43,875 nucleotides of DNA, taken from Staphylococcus simiae. GTDB taxonomy: Bacteria; Bacillota; Bacilli; Staphylococcales; Staphylococcaceae. The position numbers and the translations under genes are program-made. The notes beneath the pieces are model-generated. The model was not told the DNA's origin, searched no databases, and saw only the letters and a list, made by a program, of their open reading frames with translations. The stretch covers positions 1 through 43,875 of the forward strand of contig NZ_PPQR01000086.1 of the NCBI RefSeq assembly GCF_002902085.1, given 5' to 3'. Numbering within the stretch: the stretch's first letter is position 1; every line of letters starts with the position of its first letter. Below, in pieces: positions 8,370 to 16,140 of this stretch.

Positions 8370-10076
8370 TTATTCCATAGTACTTAAATCACCTGCATCT
8401 AAATCTAATTCCCAAGCTTTTAATACGCGTCTCATAATTTTACCTGAACGTGTTTTTGGTAATTTATCTTTAAACTCAATTTCTCTTGGTGCTGCATGAG
8501 CAGACAAGCCTTCTTTAACAAATTTTCTAATATCTTCTTTCAATTCATCAGTTGGCTCATAACCTTGTCTTAAAGCAACAAAAGCTTTAATAATTTCGCC
8601 TCTTACAGGATCTGGTTTGCCAATAATGCCCGCTTCAGCAACAGCTTCATGTTCTACTAATTTTGACTCTACCTCAAATGGACCAACGCGTTCACCTGCT
8701 GTCATAATGACATCATCTACACGCCCTTGGAACCAATAGTAGCCGTCTTCATCTTTATAAGCAGAATCACCAGACACATACCAATCACCAATGAAGTAAG
8801 ATTGATATTTGTCAGGATTATTCCAAATTTCATACATCATTGATGGCCATCCTTTTTTAATAGCTAAATTACCCATACGATTTGCTGGTAATTCATTACC
8901 TTCATCATCAATAATAGCTGCTTCTATACCTGGTAGTGGTTTCCCCATTGATCCTAATTTAACATCCATAGCGGGATAATTCACTATCATATGGCCACCA
9001 GTTTCAGTCATCCACCAAGTATCTAATACAGTTAAACCGTATACTTGTTTAGCCCATTTAATTACTTCAGGATTGAGTGGCTCACCTACAGATAAAATTG
9101 AGCGTAATGAAGATAAATCATATTTTTCAACTATATCGTCACCAGCACTCATTAACATACGTAAGGCAGTTGGTGCTGTATACCAAATCGTTACATCAAA
9201 TGTTTCGATCATACTATACCATTGTTCTGGTGAAAATCTACCACCTGCAATACAATTTGTGACACCATTTAACCAAGGTGCAAAAATACCATATGACGTT
9301 CCAGTCACCCAACCTGGGTCTGCCGTACACCAGTAAATATCATCTTCTTTTAAATCAAGAACATATTTTCCTGAAATATAATGGACTAACATTGCTTGTT
9401 GAATATGAAGCACACCTTTAGGTTGTCCAGTTGATCCAGAAGTATAATGTAAAATAAGACCATCATCTGGTTTCAACCATTCGATATCAAAGTCTTCACT
9501 AGCTTCTTGTAGGCGTGCATTAAAATCAATAAACTCTTCATCTACCTTATCATCTACAATCACAATTTTTTCAAGATGTGGTAATTTATCTATTGGCACA
9601 CGTGGTAATAATGCTTTATTTGTAATTAATACTTTAGCTTCACTATTTAGTAAGCGATCTGAAACTGCTTTTTCCATAAATGCTTCAAATAGAGGTCCGA
9701 CAATTGCACCAATTTTTAAGACACCCATTAATGCAAAATATAGTTCAGGCGTTCTGGACATAAAAATAAATACGCGATCCCCTTTTCGTACATGCGCTTC
9801 ATTTTTTAGAATATTGGCTGCTTTATTGGAATATTTTTGCATATCACGATAAGTATAAGATTCTTGACGTTTTTCATCTTTATAGTTAAGCGCAATTTTA
9901 TCTCCTAAACCATTATCAACATGACGATCAATACATTCGTATGCCATATTCATTTTTTCAGAATTATACCAAGAAAACGCTTTTTCTACATCTTTCCAAT
10001 CAAAGTTGTCGTAAGTAGTGTCATAATCCTTTAAATTATAATCCCCTTGCAGACTTTTATATACTTCAACTTTCAT
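8370..10076 (-). CDS. acsA: Acetyl-CoA synthetase (AMP-forming)
   Basis: Activates acetate to acetyl-CoA through acetyl-AMP, allowing acetate reuse once preferred sugars are gone. It has 568 aa from the ATG at 10076, which follows AAGGGGGAG; an upstream in-frame extension to 10130 is leader. ANL-superfamily motifs are present: YTSGSTGQPKG (phosphate loop), WWMTETGG, YWFQGRVDDVI and the C-terminal PKTRSGKIMRR, whose lysine (K546) is the residue acetylated in homologues by AcuA. acuA-acuC are divergent next door, giving the same acsA/acuAC module as Bacillus for reversible inactivation of the enzyme. A strong cre match overlaps the transcript start, pointing to CcpA repression. Confidence 0.98.
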   Translation of the reverse strand: MKVEVYKSLQGDYNLKDYDTTYDNFDWKDVEKAFSWYNSEKMNMAYECIDRHVDNGLGDKIALNYKDEKRQESYTYRDMQKYSNKAANILKNEAHVRKGDRVFIFMSRTPELYFALMGVLKIGAIVGPLFEAFMEKAVSDRLLNSEAKVLITNKALLPRVPIDKLPHLEKIVIVDDKVDEEFIDFNARLQEASEDFDIEWLKPDDGLILHYTSGSTGQPKGVLHIQQAMLVHYISGKYVLDLKEDDIYWCTADPGWVTGTSYGIFAPWLNGVTNCIAGGRFSPEQWYSMIETFDVTIWYTAPTALRMLMSAGDDIVEKYDLSSLRSILSVGEPLNPEVIKWAKQVYGLTVLDTWWMTETGGHMIVNYPAMDVKLGSMGKPLPGIEAAIIDDEGNELPANRMGNLAIKKGWPSMMYEIWNNPDKYQSYFIGDWYVSGDSAYKDEDGYYWFQGRVDDVIMTAGERVGPFEVESKLVEHEAVAEAGIIGKPDPVRGEIIKAFVALRQGYEPTDELKEDIRKFVKEGLSAHAAPREIEFKDKLPKTRSGKIMRRVLKAWELDLDAGDLSTME

Positions 10077-10099
10077 ATGTAACTCCCCCTTGACTTGTA

Positions 10100-10113
10100 T
10101 GAAATCGCTTTCT
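10100..10113 (+). promoter_or_regulatory. cre site for acsA
   Basis: TGAAATCGCTTTCT matches TGWAANCGNTNWCA at 13 of 14 positions. It begins 24 bp upstream of the acsA ATG, just downstream of the predicted transcription start, a position suited to repression by CcpA. Confidence 0.7.
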
Positions 10114-10121
10114 TGTTTCTT

Positions 10122-10149
10122 ATTATACATATAATTTCAAATTATTCAA
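10122..10149 (-). promoter_or_regulatory. acsA promoter
   Basis: On the minus strand TTGAAT (10149-10144) and a perfect TATAAT (10127-10122) are spaced by 16 bp. Transcription would start near 10115, so the cre at 10100-10113 lies at the start of the message. Confidence 0.65.
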
Positions 10150-10198
10150 AATTTTTACAATTATCATTATTTGTATATTCATAAATGTAATTTTTCTA

Positions 10199-10204
10199 TA
10201 TAAT
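10199..10204 (+). promoter_or_regulatory. Candidate -10 of acuA-acuC
   Basis: TATAAT sits 42 bases before the acuA ATG; no convincing -35 at the right distance. AAGGAG follows at about 10232, giving a normal ribosome site. It is divergent from the acsA promoter, about 70 bp away. Confidence 0.45.
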
Positions 10205-10245
10205 GTAACTAATACATTTATTGCGTCATCTAAGGAGCTGAAGAT

Positions 10246-10878
10246 ATGAATCATGTTAAGACGTATAAAAAAGAAATTTATGACGTTAATGATCAGCAAT
10301 TTATTATTGAGGGGCCAGTTTCTAAGACTTATTTAAAATCATTCAATTTTGATTCTAATTTAACTGCTTTCAGAAATGCAGATGATCAATTTGAAGCACT
10401 ATTAGACATCACGACTTTATCTGAAGGTCGAATCTATATCATTCATATTGATAACTTAATTATTGGCTATGTAACATATCATTACCCTGATGATATTGAA
10501 CGTTGGTCAACAGGTCATCTCCCATACTTAATTGAGCTAGGTGCAATTGAAGTAAGTATTAATTTTAGACAACGACAACTTGCTGAAAAATTAATCATGC
10601 TTAGTTTATCTGCACCAGAATTTGAAGATTATATCGTCATAACAACAGAATATTATTGGCATTGGGATTTGAAAAATTCTAACTTGGACGTATTCGAATA
10701 TAAAAAAATTATGCAACGTTTAATGGCTACAGGTGGTTTAGAAATATTTGCTACTGACGATCCAGAAATTACTAGTCACCCTGCAAATTGCTTAATGGCA
10801 AGAATTGGACAAAACATTACACTAGACCAACAACAAGCGTTTGATGATATACGCTATATGAATAGATTTTTCTTTTGA
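10246..10878 (+). CDS. acuA: Acetoin utilisation protein AcuA, GNAT acetyltransferase
   Basis: Protein acetyltransferase of the GNAT fold. In Bacillus the homologue acetylates the active-site lysine of AcsA and switches it off when acetyl-CoA is plentiful. It has 210 aa. A GNAT core is discernible in the segment LIELGAIEVSINFRQRQLAEKLI (about residues 97-120), which matches the acetyl-CoA-binding strand-helix. The ATG at 10246 follows AAGGAG. It is divergent from acsA and co-directional with acuC, 28 bp downstream, so both regulators of AcsA activity are made together. Identification rests on this gene order as well as on sequence. Confidence 0.93.
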   Translation: MNHVKTYKKEIYDVNDQQFIIEGPVSKTYLKSFNFDSNLTAFRNADDQFEALLDITTLSEGRIYIIHIDNLIIGYVTYHYPDDIERWSTGHLPYLIELGAIEVSINFRQRQLAEKLIMLSLSAPEFEDYIVITTEYYWHWDLKNSNLDVFEYKKIMQRLMATGGLEIFATDDPEITSHPANCLMARIGQNITLDQQQAFDDIRYMNRFFF

Positions 10879-10906
10879 TGACTAGTGGGAAAATGAAGGT
10901 GATGAT

Positions 10907-12079
10907 ATGACAAATACTAAGCATTTAACAACTGGTTATGTTTATTCTGATAAATTATTAAATTATCGTTTTCATGATAAGCATCCATTTAATCAGATGA
11001 GGTTAAAATTGACCACTGAATTGTTATTAGATACAGGTTTATTATTACCCGAACAAATTATTAAACCTAGATTGGCAACCGATGATGAATTACTACTTGT
11101 TCATCAATTTGACTATATTCAAGCAATTAAGCATGCGTCTCATGGAATTATCAGTGAAGAAGAGGCTGAAAAATATGGATTAAATCAAGAGGATAATCGT
11201 CAATTTAGACATATGCATCAACATAGTGCCAGAATCGTTGGTGGCGCCTTAACATTAGCTGATAAAATAATGTCTGGTGAACTGATTAATGGTTGTCATC
11301 TTGGTGGTGGCCTACATCATGCTCAACCTGGGCGCGCTAGTGGCTTTTGTATTTATAACGACATTGCCGTAACTGCACAATACTTAGTCACTAAATATCA
11401 TCAACGTGTCCTTGTTATTGATACCGATGCCCATCATGGTGACGGCACACAGTGGAGTTTTTATACTGACGAACATGTCTTCACTTATTCTATACATGAA
11501 ACTGGTAAATTTTTATTCCCCGGTTCTGGTCATTATACTGAACGAGGCGAAAATATTGGATATGGACATACTGTTAATGTACCATTAGAACCATTTACCG
11601 AAGATGAGGCATTTATTAAGACATTTAATAAGACAGTAGTACCAGTGGTAAAGGCATTTAAACCAGATATTATTTTAAGTGTTAACGGTGTAGATATTCA
11701 TTATCGAGATCCGCTAACTCATATGAATTGTACGCTACAATCTCTCTATCAAATTCCATATATTGTTAAATCTTTAGCTGATACATATACAAATGGTAAG
11801 TTAATGATGTTTGGTGGAGGTGGGTATAATATTTGGCGCGTGGTACCTAGAGCGTGGAGCCATGTTTACTTTAGTTTAATCGACCAACCGATTCAAAGTG
11901 GTTATTTACCTTTACATTGGGTTAATAAATGGAAAAATTATGCGCCAGTTCAGTTACCAAAACGCTGGGAAGATAAACTGAATGATTATACTTATGTTGC
12001 GAGAACTAAAGAAATTACTGCTAAAAATTATAAACTAGCACAGTTAATTACTAGTTGGTATGATAATAGAGAAAATTAA
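10907..12079 (+). CDS. acuC: AcuC, class I/II-type protein deacetylase
   Basis: Zinc-dependent deacetylase of the arginase/histone-deacetylase fold. In Bacillus it removes the acetyl group put on AcsA by AcuA and restores activity. It has 390 aa. Visible HDAC features are GGGLHHAQPGRASGFCIYNDI (catalytic His pair, about residues 131-151) and the metal-binding loop DTDAHHGDGTQ near 172-182. Glycine-rich MMFGGGGYNIWRVVPRAW supplies the later active-site segment with the usual Tyr position. It is the second gene of acuAC. No clear intrinsic terminator follows; a STAR-like repeat cluster begins about 90 bp downstream. Confidence 0.95.
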   Translation: MTNTKHLTTGYVYSDKLLNYRFHDKHPFNQMRLKLTTELLLDTGLLLPEQIIKPRLATDDELLLVHQFDYIQAIKHASHGIISEEEAEKYGLNQEDNRQFRHMHQHSARIVGGALTLADKIMSGELINGCHLGGGLHHAQPGRASGFCIYNDIAVTAQYLVTKYHQRVLVIDTDAHHGDGTQWSFYTDEHVFTYSIHETGKFLFPGSGHYTERGENIGYGHTVNVPLEPFTEDEAFIKTFNKTVVPVVKAFKPDIILSVNGVDIHYRDPLTHMNCTLQSLYQIPYIVKSLADTYTNGKLMMFGGGGYNIWRVVPRAWSHVYFSLIDQPIQSGYLPLHWVNKWKNYAPVQLPKRWEDKLNDYTYVARTKEITAKNYKLAQLITSWYDNREN

Positions 12080-12115
12080 TAGACACATTATAGCACATTA
12101 AACTAACAATTTAAG

Positions 12116-12138
12116 GTTCTCTATTTTTAGGACTGATA
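12116..12138 (-). repeat. ~24-nt motif at the edge of STAR-like cluster 1
   Basis: GTTCTCTATTTTTAGGACTG followed by ATA is the reverse complement of the motif at 28012-28035, with one base deleted. Similarity continues outward into the STAR cluster (AATTTAAAA, GAGACTC/GAGAATC, GTAGGGA), so the motif appears to be one end of the whole repeat element. Confidence 0.65.
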
Positions 12139-12164
12139 AATAAAAAAAAGAATAATTTAAAACG

Positions 12165-12545
12165 CAAATTATTTTGAAGCCGAGACTCCTGAGGTAGGGA
12201 CCCAACATAGAGAAACTGTGCAACAGTTTCAACAAGAAATGCAGGTTGGGCAACAGAGCTAGTCGAAGACCGGGGACCCAACAGAGAGAAACTGATTTAA
12301 TCAGTTTCTACAAGTATTGCCAGTTGGGGTAGGCTGAGACAGCACCCTAGGAAGGGACCCAACACAGAAAAACTGGTTATCCAGAAATAGGTTTACAGTT
12401 TATTAATTCATAATAAACTGCATAAGATTTTCTAGCTATAAAGATAGCAGAAATTCTAACAAGCAATGCAGGGACCCGTCATAGAAAAATTTTATAACTA
12501 AAATTTTTACTTTAATGTGCAAGCTGAGGTGCGAGGCTAAAAAAA
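12165..12545 (-). repeat. STAR-like repeat cluster 1 (between acuC and ccpA)
   Basis: Four units are seen in minus orientation. GGGACCCAACA cores lie at 12197-12207, 12273-12283 and 12354-12364, and a variant GGGACCCGTCA at 12471-12481. Each core is followed by a hairpin such as AGAAACTGnnnnnCAGTTTCT, and units are separated by 60-120 bp. This is the architecture of the S. aureus STAR element, but with GGGTCCC (plus-sense) in place of GGGGCCC. The rest of the 12080-12723 gap holds only the ccpA terminator. Confidence 0.85.
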
Positions 12546-12590
12546 TAATTATGTATCAACCCAATTTAACTTGCGAGTCTCTTACATCGA

Positions 12591-12641
12591 ATAATAAAAA
12601 AATGGACTTATGCTCGTTATAAAAAACGTGCATAAGCCCAT
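12591..12641 (-). terminator. ccpA terminator
   Basis: On the minus strand a 17-bp stem with two mismatches (12641-12625 with 12618-12602) is followed by a run of seven T and an AT-rich tail. It lies about 80 bp past the ccpA stop. Confidence 0.8.
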
Positions 12642-12723
12642 ACTGTTATGAAGAAATATTATCTTTCTTAACATTTACCTTACTTCATTTAATTCATTAA
12701 AGGATACAAAGTAAAGTTGATGT

Positions 12724-13713
12724 TTATTTAGTAGTACCTCTATACTCAATTCTGTGAGGAAGAATAACATTTGGCTCTTCAATTGGTTCATCATTCATAT
12801 ATTTAGTTAATAAACGCATACCTACTGCACCAATATCATAAAGAGGCTGAATTACGCTTGATAATTGTGGTCTAACCATTTCAACTAATCGTGTATTATT
12901 AAAGCTAATAATTTGTAGCTGTTCTGGTACTTTTATGCCGGCATCCATAGCACTGTGCATAATTCCAATCGCTTCTTCATCACTAATACATAATACTGCA
13001 TCAGGTAAATTATCTTTCATCATTTCGAAAGCTTTAACACCTTCTTTATAACTTTCGGTACCAGTTGCATTAAGTGCATCATCTAATTCTAAATTATGTT
13101 TATTAAGTACTTTTGTTAATCCACTTAAAACATCTTCTTGAGCTTTTCTAGAATAATGTCCACCAACAAGTGCAAATGATTTAGCTCCATTTTCAATAAG
13201 GTGTTGCGTAATTTCTTCTGCCGCTGCTGTGAAATCAATATTAACAGAAGCGATATCTACATCTTTACCATTTGTACCTGATACAACGACAGGAACAGAA
13301 GATTGATTAATCATTTCTTTCATGTCATCAGAAATTGTTCCACCTAAGAAGATAATACCATCAACTTGCTTACTTAATAAATTATTGAAAATTTCTTTTT
13401 CTTTATTTGGATCATTATCAGAATTGGAAATGATTGAATGATATTTATACATTGTTGCTATATCCTCAAGTCCTCTAGCTAATTGAGAATAATAAATGTT
13501 TGAAATATCTGGAATAATTACACCAACAGTTGTTGTTTTCTTACTAGCTAAACCACGTGCCACTGCATTGGGACGATAATTCAAACGTTTGATTACTTCA
13601 TTTACTTTATTTTTTGTTTCAGCTTTAACATTTTGGTTACCATTTACAACGCGTGATACAGTAGCCATTGAGACTCTTGCTTCTCTAGCTACATCATATA
13701 TAGTTACAGTCAT
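12724..13713 (-). CDS. ccpA: Catabolite control protein A
   Basis: LacI/GalR-family global regulator of carbon metabolism. With HPr-Ser46-P as corepressor it binds cre operators. It has 329 aa, the length of S. aureus CcpA. The N-terminal helix-turn-helix and hinge are clear ([20 protein letters not shown], then [12 protein letters not shown] near residues 46-57), followed by a periplasmic-binding-protein-like core ([19 protein letters not shown]...). The ATG at 13713 follows GGAGG. A cre-like sequence lies just before the ribosome site, suggesting autoregulation. As in other staphylococci it is downstream of aroA, but here the two genes are separated by about 840 bp holding STAR-like repeats. 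Two of its likely targets (acsA, fhs) lie within 6 kb. Confidence 0.98.
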   Translation of the reverse strand: MTVTIYDVAREARVSMATVSRVVNGNQNVKAETKNKVNEVIKRLNYRPNAVARGLASKKTTTVGVIIPDISNIYYSQLARGLEDIATMYKYHSIISNSDNDPNKEKEIFNNLLSKQVDGIIFLGGTISDDMKEMINQSSVPVVVSGTNGKDVDIASVNIDFTAAAEEITQHLIENGAKSFALVGGHYSRKAQEDVLSGLTKVLNKHNLELDDALNATGTESYKEGVKAFEMMKDNLPDAVLCISDEEAIGIMHSAMDAGIKVPEQLQIISFNNTRLVEMVRPQLSSVIQPLYDIGAVGMRLLTKYMNDEPIEEPNVILPHRIEYRGTTK

Positions 13714-13725
13714 TATTGTCCTCCT

Positions 13726-13747
13726 TGTAAACGCTTTATTTATTATA
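13726..13747 (-). promoter_or_regulatory. ccpA -10 and overlapping cre candidate
   Basis: TGTAAACGCTTTAT (plus strand, 13726-13739) matches the cre consensus at 12 of 14 positions, with an intact TGTAAACGCTTT core. A TATAAT on the minus strand (13747-13742) would start transcription inside this cre. The GGAGG ribosome site follows directly. This arrangement suggests negative autoregulation; the -35 is not recognisable. Confidence 0.6.
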
Positions 13748-14039
13748 ATAACATGTTTTCATATCATTTTCATAGTTTACCACAATTTATAAATCAGTAA
13801 AATTAATTTGTTTGGGTTTTTGACTACTTTTCATTAATAAACAATAACGTTTATTTTGTATTGCTTTGTTATTAAAGTTTTATACATATTAATTTTATAA
13901 TTTTCAGAAAGCCTTTTCAATTAATTTTTGGATTGTGTTGAAAAACAGTCACAAATTTACATTTATATTGTTATTAATTTAGGTTCTTTAACAACTGGCA
14001 CTGATATGCAATCTTTACTAGCTATAGTCAAATAGGTCC

Positions 14040-14215
14040 ATCTTGCATATTTAGAGCTAAGTAGATTTACAATCTTTACCCGCTTTGTCCATCTTGCACA
14101 TTTAGAGCTAAGTAGATTTACAATCTTTAGTAGCTTTTGCCCAACCTTGCCCTTCTGGCACATTTAAAGCTACTTAGACTTTAATCTTTACTAGCTCTTG
14201 CCCAACCAGCATTGT
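14040..14215 (+). repeat. Tandem ~58-bp repeats upstream of STAR-like cluster 2
   Basis: Three imperfect copies start near 14044, 14102 and 14160. Each contains TTTAGAGCTAAGTAGATTT, then AATCTTTA, then GCTnTTGCCCA or GCTTTGTCCA. The last copy has a GAGCTAG..CTAGCTC-type hairpin and leads into the first STAR-like unit. The same module occurs once at 27804-27850 before cluster 3. A 66-codon open frame across it is repeat-derived and not a gene. Confidence 0.8.
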
Positions 14216-14375
14216 TTTTTGTAGAAACTGTAAGTACAGTTTCTCTGTGTTGGGTCCCTATGCAGTTGTACGATTAGTGTCAACTGTAATCCTTAAATTT
14301 TTCTATGACGGGTCCCTTGCCCAACTTGCATGGCATGAAAAAACTGGATAACCAGTTTTTCTATGTTGGGTCCCT
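14195..14375 (+). repeat. STAR-like repeat cluster 2 (between ccpA and aroA)
   Basis: Three units are in plus orientation. TGTTGGGTCCC occurs at 14248-14258 and 14364-14374, with a variant ATGACGGGTCCC at about 14305-14316. Each is preceded by a hairpin: AGAAACTG..CAGTTTCT, or AAAACTGGatAACCAGTTTT. Units open with GCCCAAC..GCA. The cluster is inverted relative to cluster 1, so the two flank ccpA as inverted repeats. Confidence 0.85.
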
Positions 14376-14479
14376 AAATCACTGTTTTGTTTTTAATGTA
14401 TTTCTATTATTTTTGTTTTCATTCACTTAGTCATTCTATAAAAATAAATGACTTTAATTTGGCGATTATAAACACAATA

Positions 14480-14516
14480 AACGACAATTCCTATTATTGT
14501 TAATAAGAATTGTCGT
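14480..14516 (-). terminator. aroA terminator hairpin
   Basis: AACGACAATTC (14480-14490) pairs perfectly with GAATTGTCGTT (14506-14516), with further pairing toward the loop. It lies about 40 bp past the aroA stop. The following minus-strand sequence is only moderately T-rich. Confidence 0.65.
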
Positions 14517-14553
14517 TATTTAATTCTTTGATACTTTATTTTAAAACAATTGA

Positions 14554-15642
14554 TTACAGTTTATTTTGATTATATAAATCTGCTAATGGTTTGATTTCAT
14601 CATAGAATGCTTGGAATTCATTTAAATCCATTTGTTGTCCTGCATCACTTAAAGCAACAGAAGGATCTGGATGTACTTCTGCCATTACACCATCTGCTCC
14701 AACAGCTAAAGCTGCTTTGGCTGTTGGTAACATGATGTCTTTACGACCTGTACTATGAGTTACATCTACCATTACTGGTAAGTGTGTACCTTGTTTCAAA
14801 ATAGGTACAGCAGAAATATCTAAAGTATTACGTGTTGCTTTTTCATATGTACGGATTCCACGTTCACATAATATAATATTTTGATTTCCTTGAGCTGCAA
14901 TATATTCAGCAGCAAAAACAAATTCTTCAATAGTTGCAGATAGTCCTCGTTTTAATAAAATAGGTTTGTTTGTTCTTCCAGCTTCTTTTAATAATTCAAA
15001 GTTTTGCATGTTACGTGCACCAATTTGGAACACATCTAAATACTCGTCTGCAATTTCAAAGTCCTTAGGATTAACTATTTCACTAACTACATTTAGATTA
15101 TATTTATCTTTAACATTTTTTAAAATTTTAAGACCTTCTACACCTAAACCTTGGAAATCATATGGTGATGTACGTGGTTTAAATGCACCACCTCTAATAA
15201 ACTTCTCACCTTTTGCTTGTAAATTTGCAGCCACAGCATCAACTTGTTCTTGTGATTCTACAGAACATGGACCAAAAACAAATGATTTATTACCATCACC
15301 AATAATGCCACCATTATCAAATTTAACAATTGTATCTTCTGGTTTTAATTTACGAGAAACATATAAATGTTTTTCGTTCTCAGATTTTTGTAAATCTGTA
15401 GAGGCTTTAAATATTTCTTTAAATAATTGCTTAATAGTATTGTCATTAAATGGACCTTGATTTTTATCAATCAAATCATTTAGCATTTCTTTTTCACGCT
15501 GCGGGTCATAAATACGCGTACCTTGTTTCAATTTTTCTTCACCAATTTTTTGAGCTAATTCACCACGTTTAGATAATAAATCTAAAATTTGATGATTTAG
15601 CTTAACGACTTCATCTCTGTATCCTTCTAATTTACTAGTCAT
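14554..15642 (-). CDS. aroA: Bifunctional chorismate mutase / DAHP synthase
   Basis: Catalyses the first step of the shikimate pathway (phosphoenolpyruvate plus erythrose 4-phosphate to DAHP). It carries an N-terminal chorismate mutase domain (AroQ type) that provides feedback sensing, as in Bacillus AroA(G). I take the ATG at 15642 (362 aa), with GAGGTG just upstream; a GTG three codons earlier lies inside that ribosome site. Residues 1-90 are helical with typical AroQ positions ([20 protein letters not shown]). The rest is a class Ib DAHP synthase barrel, with [30 protein letters not shown] and [10 protein letters not shown]. The staphylococcal name aroA for this gene conflicts with EPSP synthase in enterics. 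Confidence 0.96.
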   Translation of the reverse strand: MTSKLEGYRDEVVKLNHQILDLLSKRGELAQKIGEEKLKQGTRIYDPQREKEMLNDLIDKNQGPFNDNTIKQLFKEIFKASTDLQKSENEKHLYVSRKLKPEDTIVKFDNGGIIGDGNKSFVFGPCSVESQEQVDAVAANLQAKGEKFIRGGAFKPRTSPYDFQGLGVEGLKILKNVKDKYNLNVVSEIVNPKDFEIADEYLDVFQIGARNMQNFELLKEAGRTNKPILLKRGLSATIEEFVFAAEYIAAQGNQNIILCERGIRTYEKATRNTLDISAVPILKQGTHLPVMVDVTHSTGRKDIMLPTAKAALAVGADGVMAEVHPDPSVALSDAGQQMDLNEFQAFYDEIKPLADLYNQNKL

Positions 15643-15950
15643 CCTATTCACCTCTACGAATTATTACTGTTACTTGTACTTTAACGCAATAAAATAATAT
15701 GTTAAAAAATATTCTAACAATTCTAATACTATTGTTCAACCCTGAATTGACAGAAAATACAAAATCTTCGTACTACTATATTGATTTTAACGTTATCAAA
15801 CAATTATAAATTATGTAATATTAATCAAATAAGTAAACCATATTATGTTAATAATAAAAATATTTAAAACTTTAGGACAAAATCATTCTATAATTAATAT
15901 GATGGTATTTGACCATAATCATTTGCATTTTAAATTATTTATTGTTTGTT

Positions 15951-15974
15951 TATCCGTCCTAAAATATAGAGAAC
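15951..15974 (+). repeat. Solo copy of the ~24-nt intergenic motif
   Basis: TATCCGTCCTAAAA followed by TATAGAGAAC, about 21 of 24 positions identical to 28012-28035. Here no STAR-like unit is attached, so the motif can exist apart from STARs. Confidence 0.6.
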
Positions 15975-16040
15975 TACAATTAAATAATATATCATAACCA
16001 AACATCGTTAAGACTCATCTTTATACTCTTTTAAAACAAA

Positions 16041-16084
16041 TTTAGTATAGAAATATCTAATCTAACAGACATTTCTATACTAAA
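16041..16084 (-). terminator. Terminator of the ytxH-like gene
   Basis: TTTAGTATAGAAAT (16041-16054) pairs perfectly with ATTTCTATACTAAA (16071-16084) and is followed on the minus strand by TTTGTTTTAAAAG. It is about 57 bp past the stop of the gene at 16141. Confidence 0.75.
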
Positions 16085-16140
16085 TTCTAAAAACTCACAT
16101 ATGATATTTATTTACATAGTTGCTTTTTTAAATATGATTA

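Larger units (their letters stand above)
15643..16140. other. Intergenic stretch upstream of aroA
   Basis: About 500 AT-rich bases without a credible gene. It holds a possible CodY-like box (15745-15759), a solo copy of the ~24-nt motif (15951-15974) and the terminator of the ytxH-like gene (16041-16084). An isolated TTTAGGAC near 15870 may be a decayed inverted partner of the motif. No clear aroA promoter could be assigned. Confidence 0.5.

Noticed and set aside
12165..12545. CRISPR array
   Set aside because: Cores are short and carry internal hairpins, spacing is irregular (about 75-120 bp), and no cas genes are nearby; the pattern fits STAR-type repeats.
13963..14163. 66-codon open frame on the minus strand between ccpA and aroA
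   Set aside because: Its residues repeat (KIVNLLSSK twice) because it crosses the tandem 58-bp non-coding repeats; no ribosome site.
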